DNA from: Absidia repens
Taxonomy: Eukaryota > Mucoromycota > Mucoromycetes > Mucorales > Cunninghamellaceae
Direction: 5' to 3'
DNA: 64,000 bases
Assembly (NCBI GenBank): GCA_002105175.1
Contig: MCGE01000009.1
Location: 1,054,001 to 1,118,000, forward strand
Each line of letters begins with the position of its first letter. The stretch's first letter is position 1. The notes beneath the pieces are model-generated. The model worked only from the letters and a program-made list of their open reading frames with translations, did not search any database and was not told the origin of the DNA. Position numbers and translations under genes: made by a program. Of this stretch, positions 1-10,685 are shown piece by piece.

Positions 1-23
1 CAAAAACAAAAAGAAATTATCTA

Positions 24-1199
24 ATGCGCCCTAGTCGCTTTATTTCAATCATCAGTGTCATTGCCCTTGTGGTCTCAGGTATATAACCACACACACAGAC
101 ATATATATATATATATATATATATATAACATATATTTTAATAAAGTGTCATTAACAGAATTCTTTTTTTTCTTGACATTGTCCTAGTCGAGTTAACTGAG
201 GCGAAGGCTAACATTTATGCGGATGATGGATTAGTTTCTACAACAACAGTCACAACTACAAAGTATGGAAAAGCAACTGGTGTTCCTAAAGTAATTGACA
301 AGGCGCCAAAATCTGAAGATAAAGATGTTGGTACCCATAGCCGCGATAGAGACAAAAATAATGAATATCACACCACAATCCATTACACAGACAGTGCGCC
401 AAGTATCACCGAAGCAACTTCCATTCATCATGTCACTGAAACACATAGACCTGCGACTGCACCTAGTAATATTATTAGTGTTACCGTTCAACCTCCCGTC
501 CAATCTGCACCTGCATTATCTACTAGCACTAACACGAAAGAAGAAGTAATCATCAAGACGAAAACAAAAAAACATAAGACCAAATCAAAAATTAAGAGCA
601 CGGCCACCGCTGTATCTCACTCTTCCAGCAGCAGTCGTAGTGCCTTAGGTGTGAAAGAAATTCACACTGCTTCCACCTCTCGCTCAGTCGTCTCTATTTC
701 CAACTCTGTACCTACAGTCGGGGTAGCCACCTCTAGTGGAATGCGTTCACTCGTTCCTAAAAATCCTGCTAATATGGCTAGTGTCAGTAGTAAAGTTGCC
801 ACCGTCAGCAGGAAAATGGCTAGTGCTTCTTCTAGTAGCAGTCAACTCACTGCTCCTACGGCAACGAAAAAGTCATCGTCCCCATCCCTAGCATTATCCT
901 CGGGTAATACTTCAGTGGTAGCTTCTTCTTCTCCTCCTTCTTCAGTTTCGGCCTTGGTCTCCTCCACAAACTTGCCCACTGCATTAGCCTCGCCACCTCC
1001 CGCTCCCTCATCGTCAGCACAGTCATCACCAGCGGCAACAATCAAGCCTTCGTCGTCATCAGCTGATGTAAACAACGTGAATAATAAAAAGGTGGGACCA
1101 TCTAGTAGCCCATCGTCCGCTAATACTGGCCAATCTGACAAATCGATTAATCGCTCTCTTGCCTTGACTTGTATTATCGCCGCTGTTGTTGTATTTTGA
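24..1199 (+). CDS. Secreted Ser/Thr-rich GPI-anchored-type cell-surface protein
   Basis: Two exons, 24-78 and 187-1199, join in phase (g|tc gives Val) across a 108-nt intron that carries an (AT)n microsatellite. The protein is about 355 aa. Residues 1-18 (MRPSRFISIISVIALVVS) form a signal peptide. A Thr-rich segment and a Lys-rich stretch follow, then about 180 residues dominated by Ser, Thr, Ala and Pro, as expected for an O-mannosylated wall protein. The C-terminus ends in a short hydrophobic tail, SLALTCIIAAVVVF, with small residues upstream, which is the pattern of a GPI-attachment signal. No catalytic domain is visible, so I infer a structural cell-wall or plasma-membrane mannoprotein. 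The 5' end lies only 23 bases into the window, so its promoter is not seen. Confidence 0.75.
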
Positions 1200-1425
1200 A
1201 TTGTCGGTGCCCCAGAATTTTTTTTTTTTTTTCCATCTCGAACCCCTCCCCCCCTTTTTTTTATTATTAAAGAATTAGTAACTATTATTATGACACAGGA
1301 GCAGGAGTCGACAAAAAATAAAAAATTACCCCACGCAGAATTTATTGGAAAATTACTGACTCACTGAAAATAAAGGGTTCAATTTTACCGCGACGTACTA
1401 CACCGATAGTTAGCCATTCAAACGA
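1200..1425. other. Intergenic: 3' UTR-like, AT-rich
   Basis: Holds a T15 run, a C-rich run and AT-rich sequence downstream of the GPI protein. I see no gene in it. Confidence 0.5.
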
Positions 1426-2290
1426 CTGTAAAATAGCCCTAGTGGGTGAATTATAAATCAGGCGTTTTATAGGAAATGCAAAAGAGGACACAATAACGGT
1501 TTTAAATATTCATGTAATGAATGGGTCAGAGGATAATGAACAAAAATACATATTTTACTGAAGCATAGTGGTAGATACTAAAACTAAAGAAGAAGGGTCA
1601 TTGTAACAAGAGATACAAAGGAAGGATCTATTGGAGGGAAGAAGATATTAGAGGAAGCATGAGGTTGAATAAAGTAAAATTTGAAGAACGGTCTACATTA
1701 ATCTACAGGGAGAAATGTGAAATGGGAGCCAATATATATTAAACTAGGTATGAGAAAAACTGAAGGAACATCTGTGACTGAAGCACAGCATCGGCCAGCA
1801 CAGATGGTAATCTCAAAGTAGATGGTAATCTCAAAGTAGAGAGTCTAAAGAATGTTCCAATATTCTAAAGCGATGATGGTAAAAAAAAGGATCTAGTTCC
1901 CTGTGCAAGACATGAAAGAGAATAAAAGACACTGTGATAGAAAATGAACATTTGCAAGAGAGATCTTTATTACATCATGCGAAAGGGATCTATTGCACAA
2001 TACATGACAGAGACTAATGGGACATTTTTCATTGAGAATGTTAAAAGAGATATATTTTTTTCAGATGCAAAACAATCTATGGACAAACTAATACTAATAC
2101 TAAATTAAGCTAATGGTGGTTCTAAATCCTGGATCGAAAATGAAAGGGATTCCCCATGCATCTTGTAATCCTTTATCTGAAACCCCTTCTAAGCTAGTCC
2201 TGACACTAATATAATCCTAAAATCCCCCATGGGGCCACAATTGCGAAAAGTAAAAGGAAGAAAAGAAGAAAGACGAATTTGAGATTTTTC
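1426..2290 (+). repeat. Dispersed repeat family 1, copy A
   Basis: Shares a series of blocks with copies near 15.9, 36.4, 50.3 and 62.6 kb, and with an inverted copy near 40.7 kb. Blocks include 'gatactaaaactaaa', 'ctatggacaaactaa', and the best conserved core at about 2141-2185 ('tccccatgcatcttgtaat'). It also contains a 17-18 bp tandem duplication ('tagatggtaatctcaaag') near 1800. Unlike the other copies, it lacks the CACGTG-GGCGGG block after the A-rich stretch. It runs instead into the 3' flank of the Fanzor gene, so it may be cut off by that element. It encodes no protein. Confidence 0.7.
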
Positions 2291-2479
2291 TTTTTTGCTG
2301 TTTTGCCCAGCTAGAGATGATAAAGCTACAGCTTTCAACTTGAATTTGAGACGGAGTGTAAAATGGTTTTAGACGATGGCAAAATAAAGTTGGGAAGGGA
2401 AGTAAAATAAATTGGGATGAATGGAAAAGGTAATTGGGACAGGAGGCAAAAGTAGGTGAGACAAACAGGTGAGCCAAGA

Positions 2480-2576
2480 TGAGAGTAAAGGAAAGTGTGA
2501 GTCCAAATGAAATATCTTTGTGTTTCATTTTCTTGTAACTTACGTGTATACATCAACACATATTTGTTATGTGGAT
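2480..2576 (-). ncRNA. Candidate guide (omega) RNA region / hairpin just 3' of the Fanzor stop
   Basis: AAATGAAA at 2505-2512 and TTTCATTT at 2523-2530 form an 8-bp inverted repeat with a 10-nt loop, about 45 nt past the Fanzor stop codon. In TnpB and characterised Fanzors the guide RNA scaffold comes from the 3' end of the ORF and its downstream flank. The hairpin is seen directly. Its role as an omega-RNA scaffold, or alternatively as part of an ordinary 3' UTR, is inference. The extent of any RNA cannot be fixed from one copy. Confidence 0.3.
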
Positions 2577-5500
2577 TATTGTTCAGTGGTCGGTCTTGCC
2601 AACAGCCCAGGGCGTCTTCCAGCAGTGACAAGGTTCATAAAAGCGGCGCGCAGATTCCGAGATGCATTGGTGTCCCGTTGCCACACAGTGTTACAGCGAC
2701 GACACGCTAACACTGCGTACATACGTTTCGCCTGTTCACCAGGTCGGGTAATCACCGAGTTCGTGAGCTTTCTGTGACCACATTTTGAGCATACTTGCGA
2801 CGTACGATATTCATCCATATTCACAAAAACAAGTTTCCCAGACTTGTCCGCCTTTGACAAAAGATGTCGACACTTGTCAGCAAGGGATCCTTCGCCTTTT
2901 TTATTTCTGCCGAACTTTGCGTCGCCGAAAACCACAATCGGTACCTTGTCTTTGTCATTGTTTATGGGAGCCTTTTTCCATCTCCTATGTATAAGAAATA
3001 TGTTCAACAAATGTTATTATGCCTTGTATATACATTTTTAAATCAAATAAACTTGCCTAAGCTTCGGCGGCGGTGGAGGAAGAGGAGGTGGATCGTCAGT
3101 ATCGTCAGACCTTGTTCGTCGTCGTCTTCTTTGTCGTGTCTGGCCAATATTTGATGATCTTTCCATGGCACCTGGTGGAGGTCTGTACTTGTAGCCGCCA
3201 TCAATCAACACATTCACCAATTCGGCGTCCATCTTTTGTCTTCCTTGGTAATTGGCGAACTCCAGACCGAGAATAGCCTCTTGCCCATAAAATTCCGTCA
3301 AAGGACCTAGCGCTTGTAATGATGATTGAATGTATGCCTGTATCCCTTCCAAATCAGTGGTTTTGTTTGTCGTTATTTGCGCCTCCACAGTACGAATTGC
3401 ATCAGTTTTCAACATGTTGATTTTGTTGGACGTTTTTCTGAAGCCTGCACGAGTATAATATTCGATAGAGGATATACGTCGAATTTCATGACCTTAACAC
3501 ACACAAAAAAAAAAAAAAAAAAAAAAAAGAGGTTAGAATGTCGTCTGTCTGCCATTAGAAGTCCTTTTCAATTACTCTCTTGTTCGTGGTCAGTATCGAC
3601 TTGAGCATCAGCATCAGCGTGGGCGGCAACATCAGCGTGGGCGGCATCGTCATCTTGGGCGGCATCATCATCTTGGGCGGCATCATCATCTTGGGCGGCA
3701 TCATCATCTTGGGCAGCTCCTAGCAACGATATTAGTAAATAAACCAAAGAAAAAAAGAAAAAGTCAATACATAAACAATAGTTCTTGTAGTAAACCACCA
3801 TAGCCACTTACCCTCCTGTTCCACTGCGTAATTGTAAACGTCATCACTTGAACCATTGCTAGCCACATAGATTGAATTCATGCCAGGATCTACACCCACA
3901 CATTCAAATACGGGAATTCCCACGCTTGGAAGTCTTCAGGTTGCAAATCAGGAAGAGCAGCATCATTTCGAATCGGTTTGTCGAAAGGGATTGATACAGA
4001 AAATCCGTTCGTCACGATGTACTTTGCAAATATCATCCCATTCCCTTTTCTGATTTTGTCAACATTGAGGATGTTCGCCAATGTTTCATCGCCATGGATA
4101 TATTGTGTGAGGCCCACTGATCGAAGGATTTGCCCCATGGATGTATTGTCGATTTTTATGCTTTTCTTTGTGTAGGACGGTTTCGGCACCAAGTTGTAAA
4201 CTTGTTGCTTTTTCATCAAGTGATCGACTCCAGGTGTGAAGCATCTTGGTAACAAATCCTGGTGGTGTTCAGGGTCCTGTAAGTATTCAACAGAATGAAG
4301 AATTTGCTGGCGAGTGTTGGCGATGGTGTTTTGTAAGGATGTAAATGACAAGTCCGACAGGTACGATAATTGTTGGCGGTCAAGGTTGTCGTTTGTCGGT
4401 ATAATTTGTTGTATTGTTTTTGCCAATTTTGACCGTCGGCGTCGACCTATTCTTGAGTTTTCATCAAGTCCACGTACTACTTCAAAGCACCAAGTGCGAG
4501 GAACTACGGTCTGTACTGGGTTTACTGCATTTGCGGTGTCGATATTGTGTTGGTCAAAAGCGCGGACAATGTTATAACCATACTTCGTGAAGATATCGCA
4601 ATGGCGAGAAATATATCCAGTTGACAGTTGCGTAGTCGAATTGTCTAGCAATGTTGCCGGTGCCCCGCCTGTTGACAATAGTTGATCAAATTATTCAGCA
4701 AATGACGATTTCCAAGTTGATCGTTGTTGAAGTATTGTCGTTGAGCTTCCAAAAATTGGCGATGTGGGTTGGTGTATGTATCCTGACGAGCGCCGAGATC
4801 ATCAAGTAAGGGCCGTACCTCCATAATAGCAAGATCCAAGGAGTCAAGAAGTTCTTGCGTTTCCTGGTTGATGTTAGCTTCGCCATCCACTTGCTGTTCC
4901 ATCATCGTTTGCAAAGATGTCATCACACCGTTCACCATGCTGTCATTCCATCGTTCGTCGTTTAGCTGGTGTTGAAAACCGAAGTGATTTGAGATATTCA
5001 ATAGCAATTGGGTTGAAGCCTGGTACAGATGAAGCAGTTCGTGGAGTCTGGTGGATAATTGGATCAAAGAGGCAACAATCGTGGGATCCGTGGTTTCCGC
5101 TACTTCGGTTGACATTGTTCCAATTCTTGAGATAGCGATTGCAATGACTGATCGAAGGCCGGTTTCCCTGTTCATGATACGTCCATGAAGAACACCGTAT
5201 GCATTTTCAACTTCTTTTCCAAGTGAATCAGTTTGTTCTTGTAGAGCAGCCATATTATAAACACACAAAAGGTCCACTTTCCCATCATCTAGTACAGCAT
5301 TTACATCGTCTTTTATTTCGTCAGTAATGCCAGGTTGAGACAAAGCATCAGAAGACACGATTGCAATATCCGCATTGTTGACCAGACTTGCTAGGATGTG
5401 AAGCCCCAATACGTTGCAAGTTTTTTCAATCGAATCCTATGAATACAATATATGGCGGTAAGTATCAAACATTGAACTCTGTATACTTTTATTGTATTGT

Positions 5501-6664
5501 ATTACTTACCTTTTGTTGTTCCTGTTCTAATATTTGTTCTTCAGGATCCTGCTGCTGGAGAAGTTGCTGTTGCTGTTGTTGTTGATGCTGTTGGTTCTGG
5601 CGTTGCACCATTCGCTGACGAAGACGTAAAGAAAATAAATTTGACATCCACTGCGTAAAGTCCTCAACAATTCGATTTGTAAATTTTGTCGCATATTGGG
5701 CCAACATTGGAGTCAGAATATTCGCATACGCTTTTCCATGAATTTTTCGTACAAGAAAAGCTTGTCGGGACGCTTCTGTTGGATTCAGTTGCTGATACAC
5801 ATTGTCGATATTTGTCGCCAAATCCATGCTGATTGAATTGTTGATGGTGATGTTGCTGCCAGTGACTTTTTGAAAGATAGCATAAAAAAAACTCATCGTA
5901 AAGAGCTGTTTTGGTATGGGTTGGTGGTTCGTCAAAGAGTGATATAGATAAAATGTAATAAATAGGTGCACTTTTATGACTGTATCCCGAGTGTACGAAA
6001 CAACGTCGCTGATTCCCTGTAGAATTTGTTGATGATGATCCTGGTTTTCAATCCGCAGCAATGATTTCAGTCCCTGTTTCCGGCAAACCGTCGTCGTTTT
6101 ACCCAATTCTTGTTGTACTTGTTGTAGTCGAGTCAGTTTTCGGAAGGGGCATTTTCGACTTGTTGATCGTGAATGAGTGGTTGCTGTTTCAGAGCTATGA
6201 TGTTCAAGGCAAACCGGGCAAGGACGGACTGATTTCTTTTGACCAATTTTTTTTCGCATTAAAGAGCCACCCCGTTTGGCCACCTTTTCGAGAGTACCTT
6301 GTTTGCGCTTACGCTTGGACCCAGCCAACTGTCTTGAAGTTGAGCCGCGAGTTGATAATGAGGAGGCATCACCGTCGCTGTTATCACTGTCGGTGTCATC
6401 ATCGTTTTCCGCACGTCTTTGTTCATCTTCAGCTTTTTGTGTAAAAAAAGAAAGATTAGTAAGATTACCTTGTTTCTCATACTAATTTGTTTAGTACTTA
6501 CCATGACGCAGGTTCGCTTGCTGTCGTTTCCACCGTTTTTTGTACATAATGATATCAAAAACTGTCATTCCTTCATAAGTTGTTAGGGGTTGAATAACAT
6601 CATCCTGTGTCATATCCATCAATCTAAGCAAGTCATCCTCGATAATCAATTGATTGGCGGCCAT
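2576..6664 (-). CDS. Fanzor (eukaryotic TnpB-like RNA-guided RuvC nuclease), transposon-borne; two frame breaks
   Basis: Exons in gene order: 6664-6502, 6432-5510, 5436-3812, 3719-3576, 3492-3057, 2984-2576. All junction phases agree, giving about 1,230 codons. The C-terminal half is diagnostic. RuvC-I is VGVDPGMNS in exon 3. 'VVFGDAKFGR' follows, then RuvC-II 'VNMDEYRTS', a C4 zinc ribbon (CSKC...CRRC) and RuvC-III 'WQRDTNASRN'. The published Fanzor signature D-X(125-275)-[TS][TS]-X2-C4-X-RD is met, with a D-to-TS distance of about 280 residues. The N-terminal half has a Cys/His cluster (CPVCLEHH...CPFR), a polyQ tract and no recognised fold. The last intron uses a GC donor (AG|GCAAGT). Near 4665 and 3905 the frame slips as if one base were missing each time, with no plausible intron. 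In prokaryotes TnpB cuts DNA with an omega-RNA guide; activity here is inferred. The ATG at 6664 is the first in frame, but an upstream exon is possible. Confidence 0.85.
3620..3716. repeat. 18-bp coding minisatellite inside the Fanzor gene
   Basis: Four near-identical 18-bp units (ggcggcatcatcatcttg) followed by degenerate units. On the minus strand they encode AAQDDD repeats and then an Ala/His/Asp tail, between RuvC-I and the rest of the nuclease domain. The flanking splice phases keep it in frame. Confidence 0.85.
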
Positions 6665-6784
6665 ACTGATGATAGGGACCTGGAGGTATTGGTGTTTGTT
6701 AAAAAGAAAAGAAAACAAAACGCTGTTGCCAACGGGATTGTTCCTTGGGCGGAATTTGAAATGACTTGTTCCTGAATCGGACAA

Positions 6785-7220
6785 AAATAGAATTGAGAGT
6801 AGTGAGCACCAGAACTTTTGTAGATAAAGTCCAACTGTAGAGAAAGTTTATAAAAAATAAACTTGAAAGAGTAAAATAAAATAAAAAAGAAAAGTATTGA
6901 CCTTTGTTGGTTCAATAAAAATAAGTGTATAACACACAGTAAAAATAAAAAAGAGGACTTGTAGTCACAAAAAATAAAAGAAAGTTTCTATATAGACGAT
7001 AGAAACAAAATAAAAATAAGACAGTGGTTTGGTGGTTAAAAGCCTTTGTACTGAATTTTATAAAAAAGATTGAGATAAATATATGATAATAGATAGCTTA
7101 AGAAAAAAGAGAATTGGCGGGGGAAAGGTGGGGTATTTATACTAAAAAATAAAGTGGCGGCGAGTACTGAACGTGATAAAAAAATAAAAACGTGATAAAA
7201 AAATATAAAAATAAAAATGA
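6785..7220. other. Intergenic between Fanzor gene and retroelement remnant
   Basis: A-rich sequence with no convincing gene. I see no terminal inverted repeats here that match the other flank of the Fanzor gene. Confidence 0.4.
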
Positions 7221-7221
7221 T

Positions 7222-7490
7222 GATCGACCAGTATCCTAGACCGGATAGGAAATCAGCGGCTTCCTGTTTTCGTCCAGTTCGATACTTGATTTCAAAGTCA
7301 TATTCAGCCAAGTATTGGATCCATCTTGCTACAATGCCAGATACTTTGGGTGATTGTACCAACCATCGTAAAGGTGAGTGGTTTGATATGACAGTGAATT
7401 TTTTGCCAAGTAAATAAGGCCTGAATAGTTGCAGGCTCCATACTAGGGCGAGACATTCCAATTTAGTAGCACCGTAGTTTTGTTGTCAAT
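7222..7490 (-). pseudogene. Ty3/gypsy retrotransposon RNase H fragment
   Basis: The translation contains NYGATKLECLALVW, FRPYLLGKKFTV, SPLRWL, ARWIQYLAEYDFEIKYRTG and AADFLSGL. These are the ordered landmarks of the RNase H domain that follows reverse transcriptase in Ty3/gypsy polyproteins. The usual 'TDHSPL' reads SNHSPL, so an active-site Asp is lost. No reverse transcriptase lies upstream and no integrase downstream. This is a decayed piece, not a functional element. Confidence 0.85.
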
Positions 7491-7499
7491 GGAAGATTC

Positions 7500-8000
7500 A
7501 GTTGATTTATATTTTTACAAATATACCCCAATCAGCCAATAGAGGAAGATATTGTATGAGTCATCTTTTTACAAACACCCCATTTCCCCTCCTCCCCGTT
7601 CATACGAGTATTCACAAATACAACATGTCTACTGTGAGTATTTCTCTTCCACAACACAACGCTACTATACCCTACAAAGCAATATAATACATACTCTACA
7701 AAAACAAATCAACACATACCCTACAAACAACACAACATATACCCTACAATATATAACAACACATATCCCTCAAAGAATAGTATATTTAACACGAAAACAA
7801 CACACGTATTCCACAAAAACAGCGTACACAAATATTTTTTCAAATGTGATTTTCTTTATTGCAGTGATATGATAAAATAGACGGTAATAGTGAAATAAGA
7901 GACAATATACTGTATAGTAACATATAAGAGTTGAAGAGGATACTAACATTGCCTTCAACAAAACAGTACACTCATACTATTCTCTTATAGCCCAACTTCC
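7500..8000. repeat. Degenerate tandem 'ACACATACCCTACAA' tract
   Basis: From about 7680 to 7800 the sequence repeats variants of 'aacacataccctacaa'. No gene is visible in this stretch. Confidence 0.5.
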
Positions 8001-8090
8001 CCAGCTTCATACTGAAATGCTGCTGCGTCCGAGGTGATAATGGCATATCTTCGCTTCAGGAAGCTCCCCCAGAAGCTATTTAGTGGTAGT

Positions 8091-8136
<46 letters not shown>

Positions 8137-8284
8137 CTGAAGTAAAAATGTGGAGGTGTTTCGAATGTTGCGTACAAAAAAAGACACAGGTAACATCATC
8201 ATCATCAAACAAAAAAGTCATTTGGTTGGTTTCAATAGAAGATAGATTTTATTTATTTGTAATACCACAAGAGTACATACCAGC

Positions 8285-8319
<35 letters not shown>

Positions 8320-9100
8320 AAAGTCCTGACTGAGCGCTGAACAACGACGGATGGGCCCCAAGGGGCTGCCCACCAAAGTGCGAAAGGGCGGAGGCTTTAA
8401 TCCTATCCCATCAAAACCCACACTTTAATAAAAAAAACTGTGACACCCTGTAAATCGAAAGATTTCCAAAAGCTCCAGCGGAGCGCCAGAGCGTTTATTA
8501 ATTTAATATACTTAAAGAAAGAGGGGTAAACCATTAGGCACGTAAAAACATATTGGGAGAGGTGTCTTCAAAAAGAGATCGGTTTAAAATAAAATATACG
8601 ATTGTCTAAACCATATTATCATTTAGTCTAAACTATGTTGAATAAAATGTCCAAAATTGAAAGCTGAATCGTCTCGAGCGGAGTTTATTCTCGTCTAAAA
8701 AAAAAAAAAAACGTCTCAAGTTCAACCGGAAAACCTGTAAAAAATTCTAGGGGCAAGGAATAAAAATGGAAAAAAGAGATATGTATAAAGTATGAGGTCT
8801 AGGTGTCGGGGGGTACAAGGAGTAAATAAATATATCGAAAGAAGAAAGAAAGAAAGAGTCAAAAAAAAAAAAAAAAAAAAATCAACGTGTGCTGGATTTG
8901 TAATATTATTTGTGGCCTCACGGTGAACTATAGTTCCGGCCATTTCCCTGGTTTTTTTTTGTCAGTAACCTTTTTTAATTCAATAAGACAATTCACAGAA
9001 AGGTTCCAGAAGGCAGCTGTCTTTCTATATATATCATGACTACGCACATCAGAATAAAGATATTCCCCACGATAACTAAACAATGCAAATTGGTTTTCTC
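8000..9100. other. Gene-free stretch with poly-T and poly-A tracts
   Basis: T44 at about 8093-8136, A32 at about 8287-8318, and further A runs near 8700 and 8862-8881. The short open frames here are homopolymer artefacts. No gene is supported. Confidence 0.6.
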
Positions 9101-9114
9101 AATAGTATCGTTAC

Positions 9115-9330
9115 TGTGAAGTCCCTACTACTGCACTGCACTGTATACTGTACAGTACAGTGTGGGTATTATAATTAATGTATTTATTGTCAAGTAAGTA
9201 TGATATACGTATATTATGCCCTTAGCATTTTCCGTGAAATCCAAATGTTTGTACGGTCGTGCTGAACTGCACCATAAGCTGCGTTTCTCCTAGACCCTCT
9301 TACCCGTTTCCCTCAAATAGTGTCTGGACT
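9115..9330 (+). repeat. Dispersed repeat family 2, copy 1 (near-palindrome plus tail)
   Basis: A near-palindrome around 'ctgtacagtacag' is followed by 'ccttagcattttccgtga' and 'gctgaactgcaccataagct'. The stretch at 41870-42110 has the same order of blocks ('ccttagcgctttctgtga', 'gctgaactgtaccataca'). Confidence 0.5.
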
Positions 9331-10184
9331 TTTCACAAGCGATAAGGATATAGTTGTGATTTTTAATGAATTTTTTTTTTCAGGTTAGTCCCATGCGATG
9401 TTTCCTGCAAGTCTAGTATTATAGTAAGGAGATATTTTGACCAGGTGAGGAGAACTAAAGGTAGAAAAAATATATATGATTATGATCGGGCATTCGTTTG
9501 AACTCCTTGTTGTTTCCTAATAAGGTGCGGATAGTGTACAGTAGTACATACTTCTTTTTGTGTATCATACTTTATCATATCAATCCCATCATCCAAAAAA
9601 AAAAAAATTGCACTACATATGTCTCAATTGAAACTTAAAAACCTGTAAACAAAATCGAAAAAAAAAATTATTGTCATGTGCGCAATGTTATTCAATATAT
9701 AGGAAAAACGGCAAATGATGCATTTGTGTCAATTTAATTTTGACCATCTTCACTTTCCTCCTCTGTTTTGACGATTTTGATCGAACATGAATGAGCACAA
9801 CGTTTAAATCCCGCTTTAAGATGAGCGGTTGGCCCTCATTTATAAAAGATTACTGCTTTTCCTTCGTAATCTGTTTGATCAACATTTAGTTCTGCTGAAT
9901 GAGCACAAGTACGAGGAAGTCAGCCAAGTCATAAAAGAAGCATTTGTCGTACCCACGACACTACGAATATCAACATAAGGGAAATAACTGATGATCAAAA
10001 AGCGGACCCAACAATAAAGACAAAAAAAGGAGACTTTTGATATTCCAAGGATTCAGATTGATCCAAAAGTGCTGTTTCTACAACACAGAATTCAAGAATT
10101 CCTTTATTTAGTATAGCACCAATGAGAGCCAGTCAATTCGATTATTACTTTTTTTATACAGTTCCTAAATATCCTCACACACAC

Positions 10185-10229
<45 letters not shown>

Positions 10230-10450
10230 GACACAGACACAAACACACATACAAAATATTACGAATGCTATTTATATTTCATAAAATCATACGATATGAA
10301 AAAGTAATCAGCATGGTATGAGACGTTGACAAAATAATAGAATATTAAGAATGATATGGTACGATACATATAATATTTCAACTGTGTGTTTATTCACAAA
10401 AAGGTAACACTGTAGTAATAATAATAAGAGTAATGAGAGCTATAAAACTA
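9331..10450. other. Gene-free stretch with (AC)n microsatellite
   Basis: An (AC)n repeat spans about 10175-10245. A GCGGGATTTAAA-like motif lies on the minus strand at 9801-9816, with no gene model beside it. No coding region is supported. Confidence 0.5.
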
Positions 10451-10484
10451 TGTTATATAATATATTGGTACAAAGTATATATTT

Positions 10485-10515
10485 TATAGATATATATATA
10501 TATATATATATATAT
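10485..10515. repeat. (TA)n microsatellite
   Basis: Uninterrupted AT/TA dinucleotides just beyond the 3' end of the Myb/SANT-like gene. Confidence 0.9.
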
Positions 10516-10685
10516 GGAATTTACTACACTAAAAAAAGAAAGGATAAGGAGTGTGTATAGGGAAAGCGAATGAGGGGTAAGGAGTAAAAGAGTGATAGGC
10601 AAATAGAAAGATATTGGGAGAAAAAAAAATAACAACGGGGAGAAGGGAAGTAGGGGAGTAGGGGAGTAGGGGGTGTGGAAGGGGG

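Noticed and set aside
2335..2631. Minus-strand frames just downstream of the Fanzor stop
   Set aside because: Low-complexity Phe/Leu/Ser sequence overlapping the Fanzor C-terminus in another frame. More likely 3' UTR.
2576..3010. Bacterial contamination as the source of the TnpB-like C-terminus
   Set aside because: Phase-matched spliceosomal introns, AT-rich fungal flanks and the Fanzor-type GDAKFG block argue for a eukaryotic gene.
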